Origin: Anaerolineaceae bacterium
GTDB lineage: Bacteria; Chloroflexota; Anaerolineae; Aggregatilineales; Phototrophicaceae
Assembly: GCA_020634165.1 (NCBI GenBank)
Contig: JACKCF010000005.1
Location: 62,001 to 126,000, forward strand
Length of the DNA stretch: 64,000 nucleotides
Direction: 5' to 3'
Shown: positions 49,183 to 57,276 of the stretch, piece after piece
How the letters are laid out: every line of letters begins with the position of its first letter
Position numbering within the stretch: the first letter of the stretch is position 1
Notes under the pieces: generated by a model
What the model was told of the DNA's origin: nothing
Seen by the model: the letters and a program-made list of their open reading frames with translations, nothing else
Databases searched by the model: none
Program-made: the position numbers and the translations under genes

Positions 49183-51312
49183 ATGTCTGAGCCGCTTCCG
49201 CTTGTGCAAAAATTATTTTCCACAACCAGTTGGCTTGACTTACCTGCTTATCTGCCGCCTTCAAGCTGGACTGGCCACACAGCCTTCGCCCGTTTTCTAG
49301 TTGCAGCCATCCAGCCCGGGCTGGTGGTAGAACTGGGCACGCATTATGGCACGTCCTATTGCGCCTTCTGCCAGGCACTTGCAGAAAATGGTGTTAGCGC
49401 CAGGGCTTTTGCCGTCGATACCTGGACCGGAGATGAGCATTCCGGCTTATACGGCGAAGATGTGCTGGCCGAACTGCGCACCGAACATGACCCCAAGTAC
49501 AGTGATTTCTCGACACTTTTGCAGATGACCTTCGACGAAGCTGTCCAGCAGTTTGAGGATGATTCGATTGACCTGCTGCATATTGATGGCCTGCATACTT
49601 ACGAAGCCGTCCTGCACGACTTCAACACCTGGCTGCCCAAACTCAGCCGTCGGGCCATTGTGCTATTCCACGATACCAACGAACGCATGCAGGATTTTGG
49701 CGTTTGGCGCTTATTCGCAGAACTGAGCGAAAAATACCCTGGTTTTGAATTCCTGCATGAACACGGCCTGGGCGTAGTCGCTGTCGGGCCAGACATCCCA
49801 GCAGGCATTCAGTTTCTGTTCCATCTGGATGATACAGAAACCGCCTTCGTTCGCTCGCTGTTTGATGCGGTTGGCACACGCACGGCCATGTCAGAGCTGT
49901 ATAAGCGCACAGCCGAGGAACGCGATCAAATCGTCGATGAAAGCCTGCGCCGCAGAAAAGTCATTGAGGAAAACAAAACGTTCCTCACCCAACTGCAAAC
50001 GGCGCACAGCAATCTTGAAGACCATACGCGGCGCATGACTGAACAACTCAGCCTCATGCGCGGAGAAAAATTTCAGCTTGAGCAGCTCCTAGAGCAGTAT
50101 CGCAAGCAGGTACAGGATCAGCAGGTCGTCACAAAAGAACTTAGCGACGAGGTCGAGACCCTGCGAGTTGCCCTCCAGGCGGTGCTGCGCGTCAACAAAG
50201 AAAGCTATGCACACGGCACAGATAGCTCGTCGCTCTCCTCGGAATCATCGCTGGAAGCCGTGACGGACTTCACCAAACGCCTGAGCAAAGTCTTTGATGA
50301 CTCGGCGCGTTTCGCTGGAAGCCCTGCGATCACGGCAGACAGCCAACGCATCCTGATTATCATCCCATATGCAGTTAATTACTTTTATCGGCTGCTGGGC
50401 ACCCGCATTACAGAAGCCCTGCGCAACAACGGCCACACCGTTGAACTCAGCCACCTGCATGTCGATCATCCGCAAGGGGCTTATGACTGGGTGTTCCATA
50501 TCAACCCCTATGAAATTGTCCAGGGGTATTCGACATTCCATGGTCACGGCACGGCAGCAGACGCTGAAAGGCGCATCACAGCCCTGAACGAGCGCGTTGG
50601 CCAGTCGGCAATGGTGCTGATTGAATCCGCAGGCACAGACTGGTTTGCAGTCTCATATGACCTTTTCAGCCGCCTCAAAATGGATGTCATGCTCGATCTG
50701 GGGCTGCACACACAAGCGCACTTCATTCCTAAGGCACTAATGCCCCAGTACAGGTTTGTGTTCAATGGGCTGACGACGAGTGAGAAGCAAAAACTCAGCC
50801 AGAGATTAGCGGAAACACCCGATACACGCTTGATTGACTGGGCTTTCGTTGGCATGGGAACCAGTGAACGGCTGAACCTCATCGAGCGCCTGCGAACAGG
50901 TTTTTCTTCCAATGGGTTCGTCTATTCCATGAGCAATACCCGTGTAGAAGCCCTGACGCCGGAAAGCTCTCATATTCAGCACCGCGAGTTCCAGATTATC
51001 CAGGAAATGAGCAAGTACATCATCTGGTGTGCGCATCACAGCCACTTCTACATGGAGCCGCAGCGCTTCAGAGAAGCCGCCCTCGCAGGTGCCCTACCCG
51101 TAAAAGTCCTGCTGAACATGAATGGCATGCAGGGCATTGAATTCCCCTTCGCCAGCCTGCTGGTGAGCAACGACAATGCCGTCGAGGCCATTTCGGAAAT
51201 GGACTACAAAAGCCAGCTCAGTCAGTTCCAGCACGAATTCCTGAGTCTCCCGCTGCTTGAGGAAACAATTCAGGAAGCGCTAACCTCGATACACATAAAG
51301 CAAGAGAGTTAG
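49183..51312 (+). CDS. Methyltransferase / coiled-coil / glycosyltransferase fusion
   Basis: A 709-residue protein. The N-terminal about 215 residues are a class I SAM-dependent methyltransferase (VVELGTHYGTSYCAF, residues 48-62, as motif I; FAVDTWTGDE; DLLHIDGLHTYEAVLHDF, 130-147, as motif IV), of the Methyltransf_24 type. Residues about 240-335 are a charged coiled coil. From about residue 388 comes a Rossmann-like domain (RILIIIPYAVNYFYRLLGTRITEALRNNGHTVELSHLHVD, later MEPQRFREAALAGALPVKVLLNM with HHSHFY) reminiscent of spore-protein-YkvP/CgeB-type glycosyltransferases. It probably acts on a surface glycan with the cotranscribed genes that follow. ATG at 49183 by domain start. Confidence 0.8.
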   Translation: MSEPLPLVQKLFSTTSWLDLPAYLPPSSWTGHTAFARFLVAAIQPGLVVELGTHYGTSYCAFCQALAENGVSARAFAVDTWTGDEHSGLYGEDVLAELRTEHDPKYSDFSTLLQMTFDEAVQQFEDDSIDLLHIDGLHTYEAVLHDFNTWLPKLSRRAIVLFHDTNERMQDFGVWRLFAELSEKYPGFEFLHEHGLGVVAVGPDIPAGIQFLFHLDDTETAFVRSLFDAVGTRTAMSELYKRTAEERDQIVDESLRRRKVIEENKTFLTQLQTAHSNLEDHTRRMTEQLSLMRGEKFQLEQLLEQYRKQVQDQQVVTKELSDEVETLRVALQAVLRVNKESYAHGTDSSSLSSESSLEAVTDFTKRLSKVFDDSARFAGSPAITADSQRILIIIPYAVNYFYRLLGTRITEALRNNGHTVELSHLHVDHPQGAYDWVFHINPYEIVQGYSTFHGHGTAADAERRITALNERVGQSAMVLIESAGTDWFAVSYDLFSRLKMDVMLDLGLHTQAHFIPKALMPQYRFVFNGLTTSEKQKLSQRLAETPDTRLIDWAFVGMGTSERLNLIERLRTGFSSNGFVYSMSNTRVEALTPESSHIQHREFQIIQEMSKYIIWCAHHSHFYMEPQRFREAALAGALPVKVLLNMNGMQGIEFPFASLLVSNDNAVEAISEMDYKSQLSQFQHEFLSLPLLEETIQEALTSIHIKQES

Positions 51313-51314
51313 AC

Positions 51315-52172
51315 GTGTCCATTCGTGCGACCTTGTACAGCCTGCTCCGGCAGGGCCATATCGAAGAGGGATCACTCCAAAGGCGCCAGCCAGAGGATGG
51401 GCTTACGATTGCCATCCCGAACTGGAACCACGAATTCATGCTGGCGCGCAGCATCCATTCCGCGCTTAATACGCTGGCAGTCCTCAAAGCGCTTGGCATC
51501 AACGGTGAGGTCATGGTAAGCGATGATGCGTCTCGCGATGGGTCTGTCACCTTGCTGCACCAGCTAGAGGCGCTCCATTCTGACGATGGCCTCAAGGTGA
51601 TCTGTCAGTCGAAGAATACGGGACCGTCCATCTTGCGTAACATGATGATTACACGCGCCAAATACCGCTATGTCCTGTTCCTGGATGCTGATAACGAAGT
51701 CATCCCGGACAATATGCCGATCTTCCTGCAATCGATCAAGGACACAGAAGCAGCCGTTGTCTATGGCAACCTGATGGTCAAACCACATGGCGAAGATCGT
51801 GTTACCGGGCTTCATAGCAATCAAAGCTATACGGACCACATCTTCGAGGCCAATTATATCGACAATATGGCCCTGTATGATGTAACCCAACTGACAGATA
51901 TGGGTGGCTATCTGCATGAAAAACAGATCGTCGAAGACTGGGAATTGATGAACCATCTTGCGACAAATGGCCGCCTGATCGTCTTTGTTCCGGCAATCCT
52001 CGGTATCTACTATGAATTACCTGGATCGTTCGTGCGCGATTACGATGTGGATCATCACCTTAAACTCATCGCCCGCATGAAGCGAATATACGATCAATTC
52101 GGTATCCGCAAACAGCAAATGATTAAAGCGCGCCATCTACGGTATCACCCTGACGTTGGATATATCATATGA
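51315..52172 (+). CDS. GT2 family glycosyltransferase
   Basis: A 285-residue GT-A enzyme translated from GTG, 2 nt after the fusion gene's stop. GLTIAIPNWNHEFMLARSIHSAL, EVMVSDDASRDGS, GPSILRNMMITRAKYRYVLFLDADNEV (DxD motif) and IVEDWELMNHLATNG (acceptor-site ED) are the usual GT2 order. It likely adds one sugar to a cell-surface glycan. Its 3' end overlaps the next gene by 4 nt (ATGA). Confidence 0.88.
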   Translation: MSIRATLYSLLRQGHIEEGSLQRRQPEDGLTIAIPNWNHEFMLARSIHSALNTLAVLKALGINGEVMVSDDASRDGSVTLLHQLEALHSDDGLKVICQSKNTGPSILRNMMITRAKYRYVLFLDADNEVIPDNMPIFLQSIKDTEAAVVYGNLMVKPHGEDRVTGLHSNQSYTDHIFEANYIDNMALYDVTQLTDMGGYLHEKQIVEDWELMNHLATNGRLIVFVPAILGIYYELPGSFVRDYDVDHHLKLIARMKRIYDQFGIRKQQMIKARHLRYHPDVGYII

Positions 52173-53191
52173 CGCACGATACGCTCTTTACGAGTTATGA
52201 GGCCATCGATCACTATTTCCAGTTGATAGAAAAAGCAACTGGAACCTGGCCCATTCCGCCCATTCGGATGAAGCCACTCGACGTATATCTGATTCAGCAG
52301 ATCATTGCCCGTTATCCGGTCGCCCCCACCGTCATTGATTGCAGTGCGGAACTCACCTGGGGAGCGTCAACCATCCTGTGTCTTGATCTGATGGAATCAC
52401 TGAATCAACTCATTTCAATCAGCTCGTCGACAGATCGAAGCTTTCTCGATCTGAATCCCCATTTCGATTGGTCTGCCCTGCTCAAGCAATTGACCGCGAA
52501 AGATGCGGATGACCTCGCAGGAAATTTTGAGTTCATACCGGATATTGATTTGTCTGTTGAGGAGCATATTCAGCGCTTTTATGAGCATGTGCCGCGCACC
52601 ATGCCGATCCTGATCTTGTCGTATCTGGCAGATGAGCCAGCCGTGTTGCAGCAGCGCATTCTTCAGTTGGCAAAATACCTGATGCAAGCCGTGTTCATCG
52701 TTGGCCCTATATACAAGAGCCAGCACAGCGAGCACCTCTACTCGCTTCTTGGGCTTCAGCACGATCACGGTTTCAACTTCCGGCTGCTGAAAGAAGAAAA
52801 TGCCTTCTTGCGAGGGAGCGAAATCGCCCTCGTCTACAAAGACAGCGCCGCACCCTACCTCACAGACGTCATCGGCAACCTGAGGCTGATGTTTGAAGGC
52901 AACTTCGACTTTTTGCCCCTGCTAGAGTCGAATCTTGTCCTCCAGCAGAGCAACATGCGCTACAAAGACCGTGTCGAGCAGCTCACGCAAGAGATCATTC
53001 ATCTGAGATCAAGCGTCAGCACCAGGGGCGTGACACCCTCCGCATCCCTGCCGAAGCGCATCTATCAGGCGGTTTTGCCCCTGGGGCTACGGCGACGATT
53101 GCAGATTGGTAATCGTCTGGTCGGCATTTACCAGCGGATTGTGCCTCTGGGTGTACGAACCAGATGGTACAACGCCCGGCACAGGAAGTGA
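52169..53191 (+). CDS. Hypothetical glycan-operon protein (degenerate methyltransferase-like)
   Basis: A 340-residue protein overlapping the GT2 gene by ATGA. The first about 215 residues resemble a SAM methyltransferase scaffold without a clear glycine-rich motif I (TVIDCSAELTWGASTILCLDLMESLNQLISIS..., later FIVGPIYKSQHSEHLYSLL), so it may be catalytically inactive. About residues 250-285 form a short coiled coil, and the basic tail LPLGLRRRLQIGNRLVGIYQRIVPLGVRTRWYNARHRK is amphipathic and could sit on a membrane. Its role is inferred from the operon only. Confidence 0.6.
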   Translation: MTHDTLFTSYEAIDHYFQLIEKATGTWPIPPIRMKPLDVYLIQQIIARYPVAPTVIDCSAELTWGASTILCLDLMESLNQLISISSSTDRSFLDLNPHFDWSALLKQLTAKDADDLAGNFEFIPDIDLSVEEHIQRFYEHVPRTMPILILSYLADEPAVLQQRILQLAKYLMQAVFIVGPIYKSQHSEHLYSLLGLQHDHGFNFRLLKEENAFLRGSEIALVYKDSAAPYLTDVIGNLRLMFEGNFDFLPLLESNLVLQQSNMRYKDRVEQLTQEIIHLRSSVSTRGVTPSASLPKRIYQAVLPLGLRRRLQIGNRLVGIYQRIVPLGVRTRWYNARHRK

Positions 53192-53202
53192 GGAACAACC
53201 CT

Positions 53203-54030
53203 ATGGTGAAACCATCCGCGCGGCGCCAACCTACCTTTCAGGAACCGGTCGTCCTGCTGCACAATCCTGGCTTTCTTGCTGGTATAGATAGTAATTTTTT
53301 CGACGACATTTTTATGAAGGCCAACCAATGGGCGAATAGTGACCTGCCACCGCAAGGGATGTTCCTTGAGGTGATCCGGGGCATGGTCGATGTTGTTCAA
53401 CTGGCGAGCCAGATGCCTTACTATCGCCTGGGCGTCATCATGCCGCATCCGGCGACCTATGTGCAGACCCTTTACCAGCTTGCGCGTGTCACCGTGACGC
53501 ATCCCCTGCATGTGTTCGCCAGCAATCATTCGCTGGATGATTTCGCACAGTCTGACGATGTGGCCGCCCTTACAACCAACCCATTTACACGGGCGCTGTC
53601 AGGCCAGATCAATAGTGAAATTTCACTGAAGGCCGCACAGCAGCGCCTGCACCGTGCCGAATACGTCGCCCTGGCGGAACGACATATCGATGCCCTCATT
53701 ATGCTGATGTACTGGTTGGATGAAGGTAGCCAGTGGGATCGCATCCTCTCCCTGCCGGATTCGCCCGCGCTGGCCCTGTCTGATGCAGCCCACGCAGCCA
53801 TTCTCGCGCGCAACCCACTCGACAGCGTGCTTTATGAAGATGCGACTGCCCTGTACAACGCGCATCACCGTTCAATGGTCATCGAATCCCTGACATCGAA
53901 CCACAGCAACACGGAAAAGATCCGGCAGCTAGAGTTACAAATACAACGCCTGAAGTCCGAACTGGGGCACCAGGCCAAGACCAATGCGCGTCGTGCTCAG
54001 TTGATCCGTGATTTCATTCGGAAGACATAG
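53203..54030 (+). CDS. Hypothetical glycan-operon protein with C-terminal coiled coil
   Basis: A 275-residue cytoplasmic-looking protein (MVKPSARRQPTFQEP...). VVLLHNPGFLAGIDSNFFDDIFMKANQ and the middle VFASNHSLDDFAQSDDVAALTTNPFTRALSGQINSEIS loosely recall sulfotransferase-family layouts (the latter like the phosphate-site helix region) but key motifs are absent, so I leave it unassigned. It ends in a charged coiled coil (NTEKIRQLELQIQRLKSELGHQAKTN). GAGGA precedes the ATG at 53203, 11 nt after the upstream gene's stop. Last gene of the glycan operon. Confidence 0.6.
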   Translation: MVKPSARRQPTFQEPVVLLHNPGFLAGIDSNFFDDIFMKANQWANSDLPPQGMFLEVIRGMVDVVQLASQMPYYRLGVIMPHPATYVQTLYQLARVTVTHPLHVFASNHSLDDFAQSDDVAALTTNPFTRALSGQINSEISLKAAQQRLHRAEYVALAERHIDALIMLMYWLDEGSQWDRILSLPDSPALALSDAAHAAILARNPLDSVLYEDATALYNAHHRSMVIESLTSNHSNTEKIRQLELQIQRLKSELGHQAKTNARRAQLIRDFIRKT

Positions 54031-54386
54031 AAAACAATAGAACGGTCATCAACAGCATCTTGTACCAACTAGGTTTTGTTGATATTTGCTGGATGCTAAA
54101 TTCAAGAACGCCATCGGAGAGCGCAGATTGTAGGGGCAAGACATGTCTTGCCCAGGGTTCGGCATGCCAAACCCCTACAAAAACGCTCCTATAATCAGCG
54201 TTCAACACGTCCTGACTAGCCCATTTGCTTCGTTCATCATAGAATCACCTCCCCCGCATGTCATGGATTCGGGCAACAAACCTCACTTCTCTTAAAGATT
54301 AGGGTCTATTATATCTGGGACTATGCATATAATTTGGGCATGTGTCTTACATAAACCCTGCTGTTAGGTCTCATAAGGAAGTTGAC
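54031..54386. other. Gene-free stretch holding repeat B
   Basis: About 355 bp without a plausible gene. Its main content is the family B repeat at 54130-54179. The rest shows no recognisable promoter or terminator. Confidence 0.5.
54130..54179. repeat. 50-bp double-palindrome repeat (family B), copy 2
   Basis: Same layout as 38963-39012: GTAGGGG/CCCCTAC outer arms, GGGCAAGACATGTCTTGCCC, then GTTCGGCATGCCAAAC with one substitution. Both copies are preceded by 'gcgca(ca)gat', so the repeat unit may be slightly longer. Confidence 0.9.
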
Positions 54387-54785
54387 ATGCCGGTTGTATG
54401 GACCTGGCAAGACACGGAAAAACGGATCATCCATTTCGTATTTCGTGATCCCTGGGCGAGTGACGAATTTCTCGCTGCCAATGACGACGCAAATGATGCT
54501 GCCAGAGGCAGTAACCACAAGGTCGATGCCATTTTCGATCTGACACACGTGCACAGCCTGCCGCGCAACATCATCACCGGCACTATTGATCTGGTCAGGC
54601 ATTCCGATACACAGCCGCATCAGGGTTCTGCGGTAATCGTCGGCAAACATCCGGGCCTTAAAATCCTGATGAAAGTCATTACACAATTAGCCACCAAAGA
54701 CATCGTTTTCCATGCCGAGGACTTGCAAGGCGCTCTGGCCATCGTTGCTGACCTGCAAGCCAGACGCACTGCTGATACCGAATAG
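54387..54785 (+). CDS. Hypothetical protein, possibly STAS/SpoIIAA-like
   Basis: A 132-residue cytoplasmic protein (MPVVWTWQDTEKRIIHFVFRDPWASDEFLAA...). The alternation of strands and helices and KVDAIFDLTHVHSLPRNIITGTI, then AVIVGKHPGLKILMKVITQLATKDIVFHAEDLQGALAIV, resembles the STAS-like proteins that take part in anti-sigma pathways, but no conserved serine is obvious. AAGGAAG precedes the ATG at 54387. It stands alone before the YcaQ-like gene. Confidence 0.65.
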   Translation: MPVVWTWQDTEKRIIHFVFRDPWASDEFLAANDDANDAARGSNHKVDAIFDLTHVHSLPRNIITGTIDLVRHSDTQPHQGSAVIVGKHPGLKILMKVITQLATKDIVFHAEDLQGALAIVADLQARRTADTE

Positions 54786-54892
54786 GCTCCCCCTACGAAC
54801 AAGCCTTTATCGGACTTCCCTGCCTATGCTGTGCAGCTTTTATGTTGCTAGGCGATAATAGCAATGAGCGAGCTTACACAACCGGAGGCCCT

Positions 54893-56146
54893 ATGCTGAA
54901 CATCGACCTGGATATAGCGCGGCGTTTCATCCTGGGCAAGCAGGGTCTTTGGCCAGGACGTCGCTGGCAGGGAACAGATGGCACAGAACAAGCCATGCGC
55001 GAGATGCCCTACTTGCAGCTCGACCCGTTGCAGATTATCGCCCGCAGCCAGGACATCACGCTGCACAGCCGTGTGATAGACTATTCCCCTGGACAGTGGG
55101 AAGACCTCGCCTATGAACAACGAAAATTCTTCGATTGGGGCGGATGGCTGGCGACACGGCCTATGGATGACCTGCCCCACTGGCTGACTGTCATGCACAG
55201 AGAACGCGACGGCGATCCAGATTGTGATCCGCGCGTCAAAAAAATGGGCCTGGAACATGCCGAAGCCATTGTCGAGATGCGCGCCCTGCTGGATGAACGC
55301 GGTGTACTCAGCAATCGTGATTTTTCCGCAGCCAACCGCAAGCGCACAAGCAGCTATCGGGGCCGCAAAGATAGCTCGCTGGCACTGTACTACCTGTGGC
55401 GCACGGGTGAAGTCATGACGCACCACCGTGAAAACTTCGAGCGCGTCTATGCCCTGACGGAAACCGTCGCGCCATCCCATCTGCACTATGCCAGCCCGCG
55501 TGAGGAATCCGACCGCTACCTGTTCAAAAATGACATCGCCTTCCACGGGCTATCACAACTAAAACGCATCAGCGATTCCTATTTCCGGGGTGTGCCATTC
55601 AGCAAGAAGAAAGAGCTAATGGATACTCTGCTGGCTGATAATGAAGTGGTGGAGGTCAAAGTCGAAGGGTGGCGCCCGATGTACTACGCACTCGCCAGTG
55701 ATGCTGCCCTCATCAACGACCTGAGCGCAGGCCGTATCCCTGAGGCGTGGAAGCCGCTGGACACAACAACCGAGGATGAAGTCACTTTTCTCGCGCCTCT
55801 GGACATCGTCAGCGCGCGTGGGCGGGCCAAGGACCTGTTCGGTTTTGACTACATATGGGAAGTCTACAAGCCAGCCGATAAACGGCAGTACGGTTACTAT
55901 ACCCTGCCCGTCCTCTGGGGTGAACAGCTCGTCGCGCGCTTTGACAGCAAATATGATCGAACAAGCGAGACATTCGTCATTCTGGGCCTGTGGCTGGAAA
56001 ATGACGCGCTCGGCCAGGACGAAAAGTTTGCCAGTGCGCTGGCGCACGGCTTCGCCAGGTTCGCCAAATTCCTCGGCGCAAGTTCGCTGGATGCCAGCAC
56101 CATCAACGAGCCGAAGCTGCAAAAAGCTGTCGCAAACTGCCTATGA
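54893..56146 (+). CDS. Winged helix protein, YcaQ/AlkX-like DNA glycosylase family
   Basis: A 417-residue HTH_42 protein closer to E. coli YcaQ/AlkX than the 33329-34402 paralogue. ARRFILGKQGLW, YLQLDPLQIIARSQDITLHSRV, the family's DWGGWLATRP and a C-terminal FLAPLDIVSARGRAKDLFGFDYIWEVYKPADKRQYGYYTLPVLWGEQLVARFD (catalytic and wing region) are recognisable; the QxD/YYTLP motif pattern matches AlkX, which repairs alkylated or crosslinked DNA. GGAGG lies 5 nt before the ATG at 54893. It is a single-gene unit; a 3' family B repeat follows. Confidence 0.85.
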   Translation: MLNIDLDIARRFILGKQGLWPGRRWQGTDGTEQAMREMPYLQLDPLQIIARSQDITLHSRVIDYSPGQWEDLAYEQRKFFDWGGWLATRPMDDLPHWLTVMHRERDGDPDCDPRVKKMGLEHAEAIVEMRALLDERGVLSNRDFSAANRKRTSSYRGRKDSSLALYYLWRTGEVMTHHRENFERVYALTETVAPSHLHYASPREESDRYLFKNDIAFHGLSQLKRISDSYFRGVPFSKKKELMDTLLADNEVVEVKVEGWRPMYYALASDAALINDLSAGRIPEAWKPLDTTTEDEVTFLAPLDIVSARGRAKDLFGFDYIWEVYKPADKRQYGYYTLPVLWGEQLVARFDSKYDRTSETFVILGLWLENDALGQDEKFASALAHGFARFAKFLGASSLDASTINEPKLQKAVANCL

Positions 56147-56209
56147 GTGACTGCGTTCTGTTGACATTTTCCTGATAATGGGTCCGAGACTGTACAAAAA
56201 TGTCCCGTT

Positions 56210-56248
56210 GTAGGGGCAAGACATGTCTTGCCCAGGATAACCCCTACA
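56210..56248. repeat. Family B repeat, truncated copy 3
   Basis: GTAGGGG, the full 20-bp inner palindrome and CCCCTAC are present, but the second palindrome (GTTTGGCATGCCAAAC) is replaced by 'ggataa'. This loss of one hairpin suggests precise deletion or an ancestral one-hairpin form. Confidence 0.88.
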
Positions 56249-56280
56249 AAGATGCCTGTAGAATCAAATGTCTACACATT

Positions 56281-57276
56281 CTAGCCCTCGTACTGGTAAC
56301 GATAGCGATCTTCGCTCTGTGACAGGAAAAATGGCGTCAGGAAGGGTTCTTCAGCCGGAGTGACGTCCACAAACTGGCGAATCGGTTCCACCGGAGCCGT
56401 ATCCGGAAGAACGGACACAGTGCCGCAATCATCTTCAATGGCGTTGCGGAACACCCAGCCAAAGTAGCTGCGGAACTGAATACGCACCCAGTCGCCACGC
56501 TGATTGACGTTCATCACGGAAATGGGCAGGCCATCTGGCACCAGGCCAACCGCGAAATAGTTGGTTCCTGGGCCGCTGCGCACCCTCAGATCATCGACAT
56601 CGGTGGTGATGAGCACATGCCCAGGGCAGCCATACAGCGCCGCTTCGACACGTGCCGCACTATACGGGCTGTCAATAGCGGTCGCGGACATCTGCATAAT
56701 ATCGGCCATATTATCAGCGAAAAAGCCCTGACCTGCCGCTACATCAAACTCAAAGTCATTGAAGTTGATTCGGGCGCTGCCTTCGGCAACCGTAATCACA
56801 TCGGGCTGCCCCCTGCGCGACCAGACACCAAACAGAGCCGCTGGTTCGATGACCGAGAGATCGAGCGAATGCAGCACAAACTCGCTGATAGACATTTCAG
56901 GTGCGAGCCGCTGGATGGTCACACCATCAACCTCGCCGTCAAGTCTGTAGGTGCCATCAGCATTCACACCAAAATCATTCAGCCAGTATCGCGATTGTGG
57001 CAGCAGCATGACCGTGAAGCCATCACCATGCTGAATAAAAGCGCGTCCAAACTCCCCGGTGCGGACCGAATCGCCACTGCCGATAGCACTGACCGAATCC
57101 CGCGCAAGGCTGATCCACTGCTCAGTTCCAGCACGCTGGACCTCGACATCGGGGAAAGTCACTATCAACTGAACAGCGAGTGTTTGCTGGGCCATTACCA
57201 CCTCCGCGAAAGCAAAAATCAGCAAAATTAGTAGCGTACGGTTGCGTATCAGATTGCGTTTGACCATCGTATTCAC
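56281..57276 (-). CDS. Secreted FecR-like protein with SH3b domain
   Basis: A 331-residue protein, read from GTG at 57276 (overlapping the kinase stop as GTGA) or ATG at 57267. It has a signal peptide (LLILLIFAFAEVVMAQ), a FecR-like beta domain at about residues 35-200 (FPDVEVQRAGTEQWISLARDSVSAIGSGDSVRTGEFGRAFIQHGDG; VAEGSARINFNDFEFDVAAGQGFF) and an SH3b-like module (DLRVRSGPGTNYFAVGLVPDGLPISVMNVNQRGDWVRIQF, about 240-285). SH3b modules often bind cell wall. It is cotranscribed with the CHASE2 kinase and a second FecR/SH3b protein upstream and is a likely extracellular sensor partner. Confidence 0.82.
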   Translation of the reverse strand: MNTMVKRNLIRNRTLLILLIFAFAEVVMAQQTLAVQLIVTFPDVEVQRAGTEQWISLARDSVSAIGSGDSVRTGEFGRAFIQHGDGFTVMLLPQSRYWLNDFGVNADGTYRLDGEVDGVTIQRLAPEMSISEFVLHSLDLSVIEPAALFGVWSRRGQPDVITVAEGSARINFNDFEFDVAAGQGFFADNMADIMQMSATAIDSPYSAARVEAALYGCPGHVLITTDVDDLRVRSGPGTNYFAVGLVPDGLPISVMNVNQRGDWVRIQFRSYFGWVFRNAIEDDCGTVSVLPDTAPVEPIRQFVDVTPAEEPFLTPFFLSQSEDRYRYQYEG

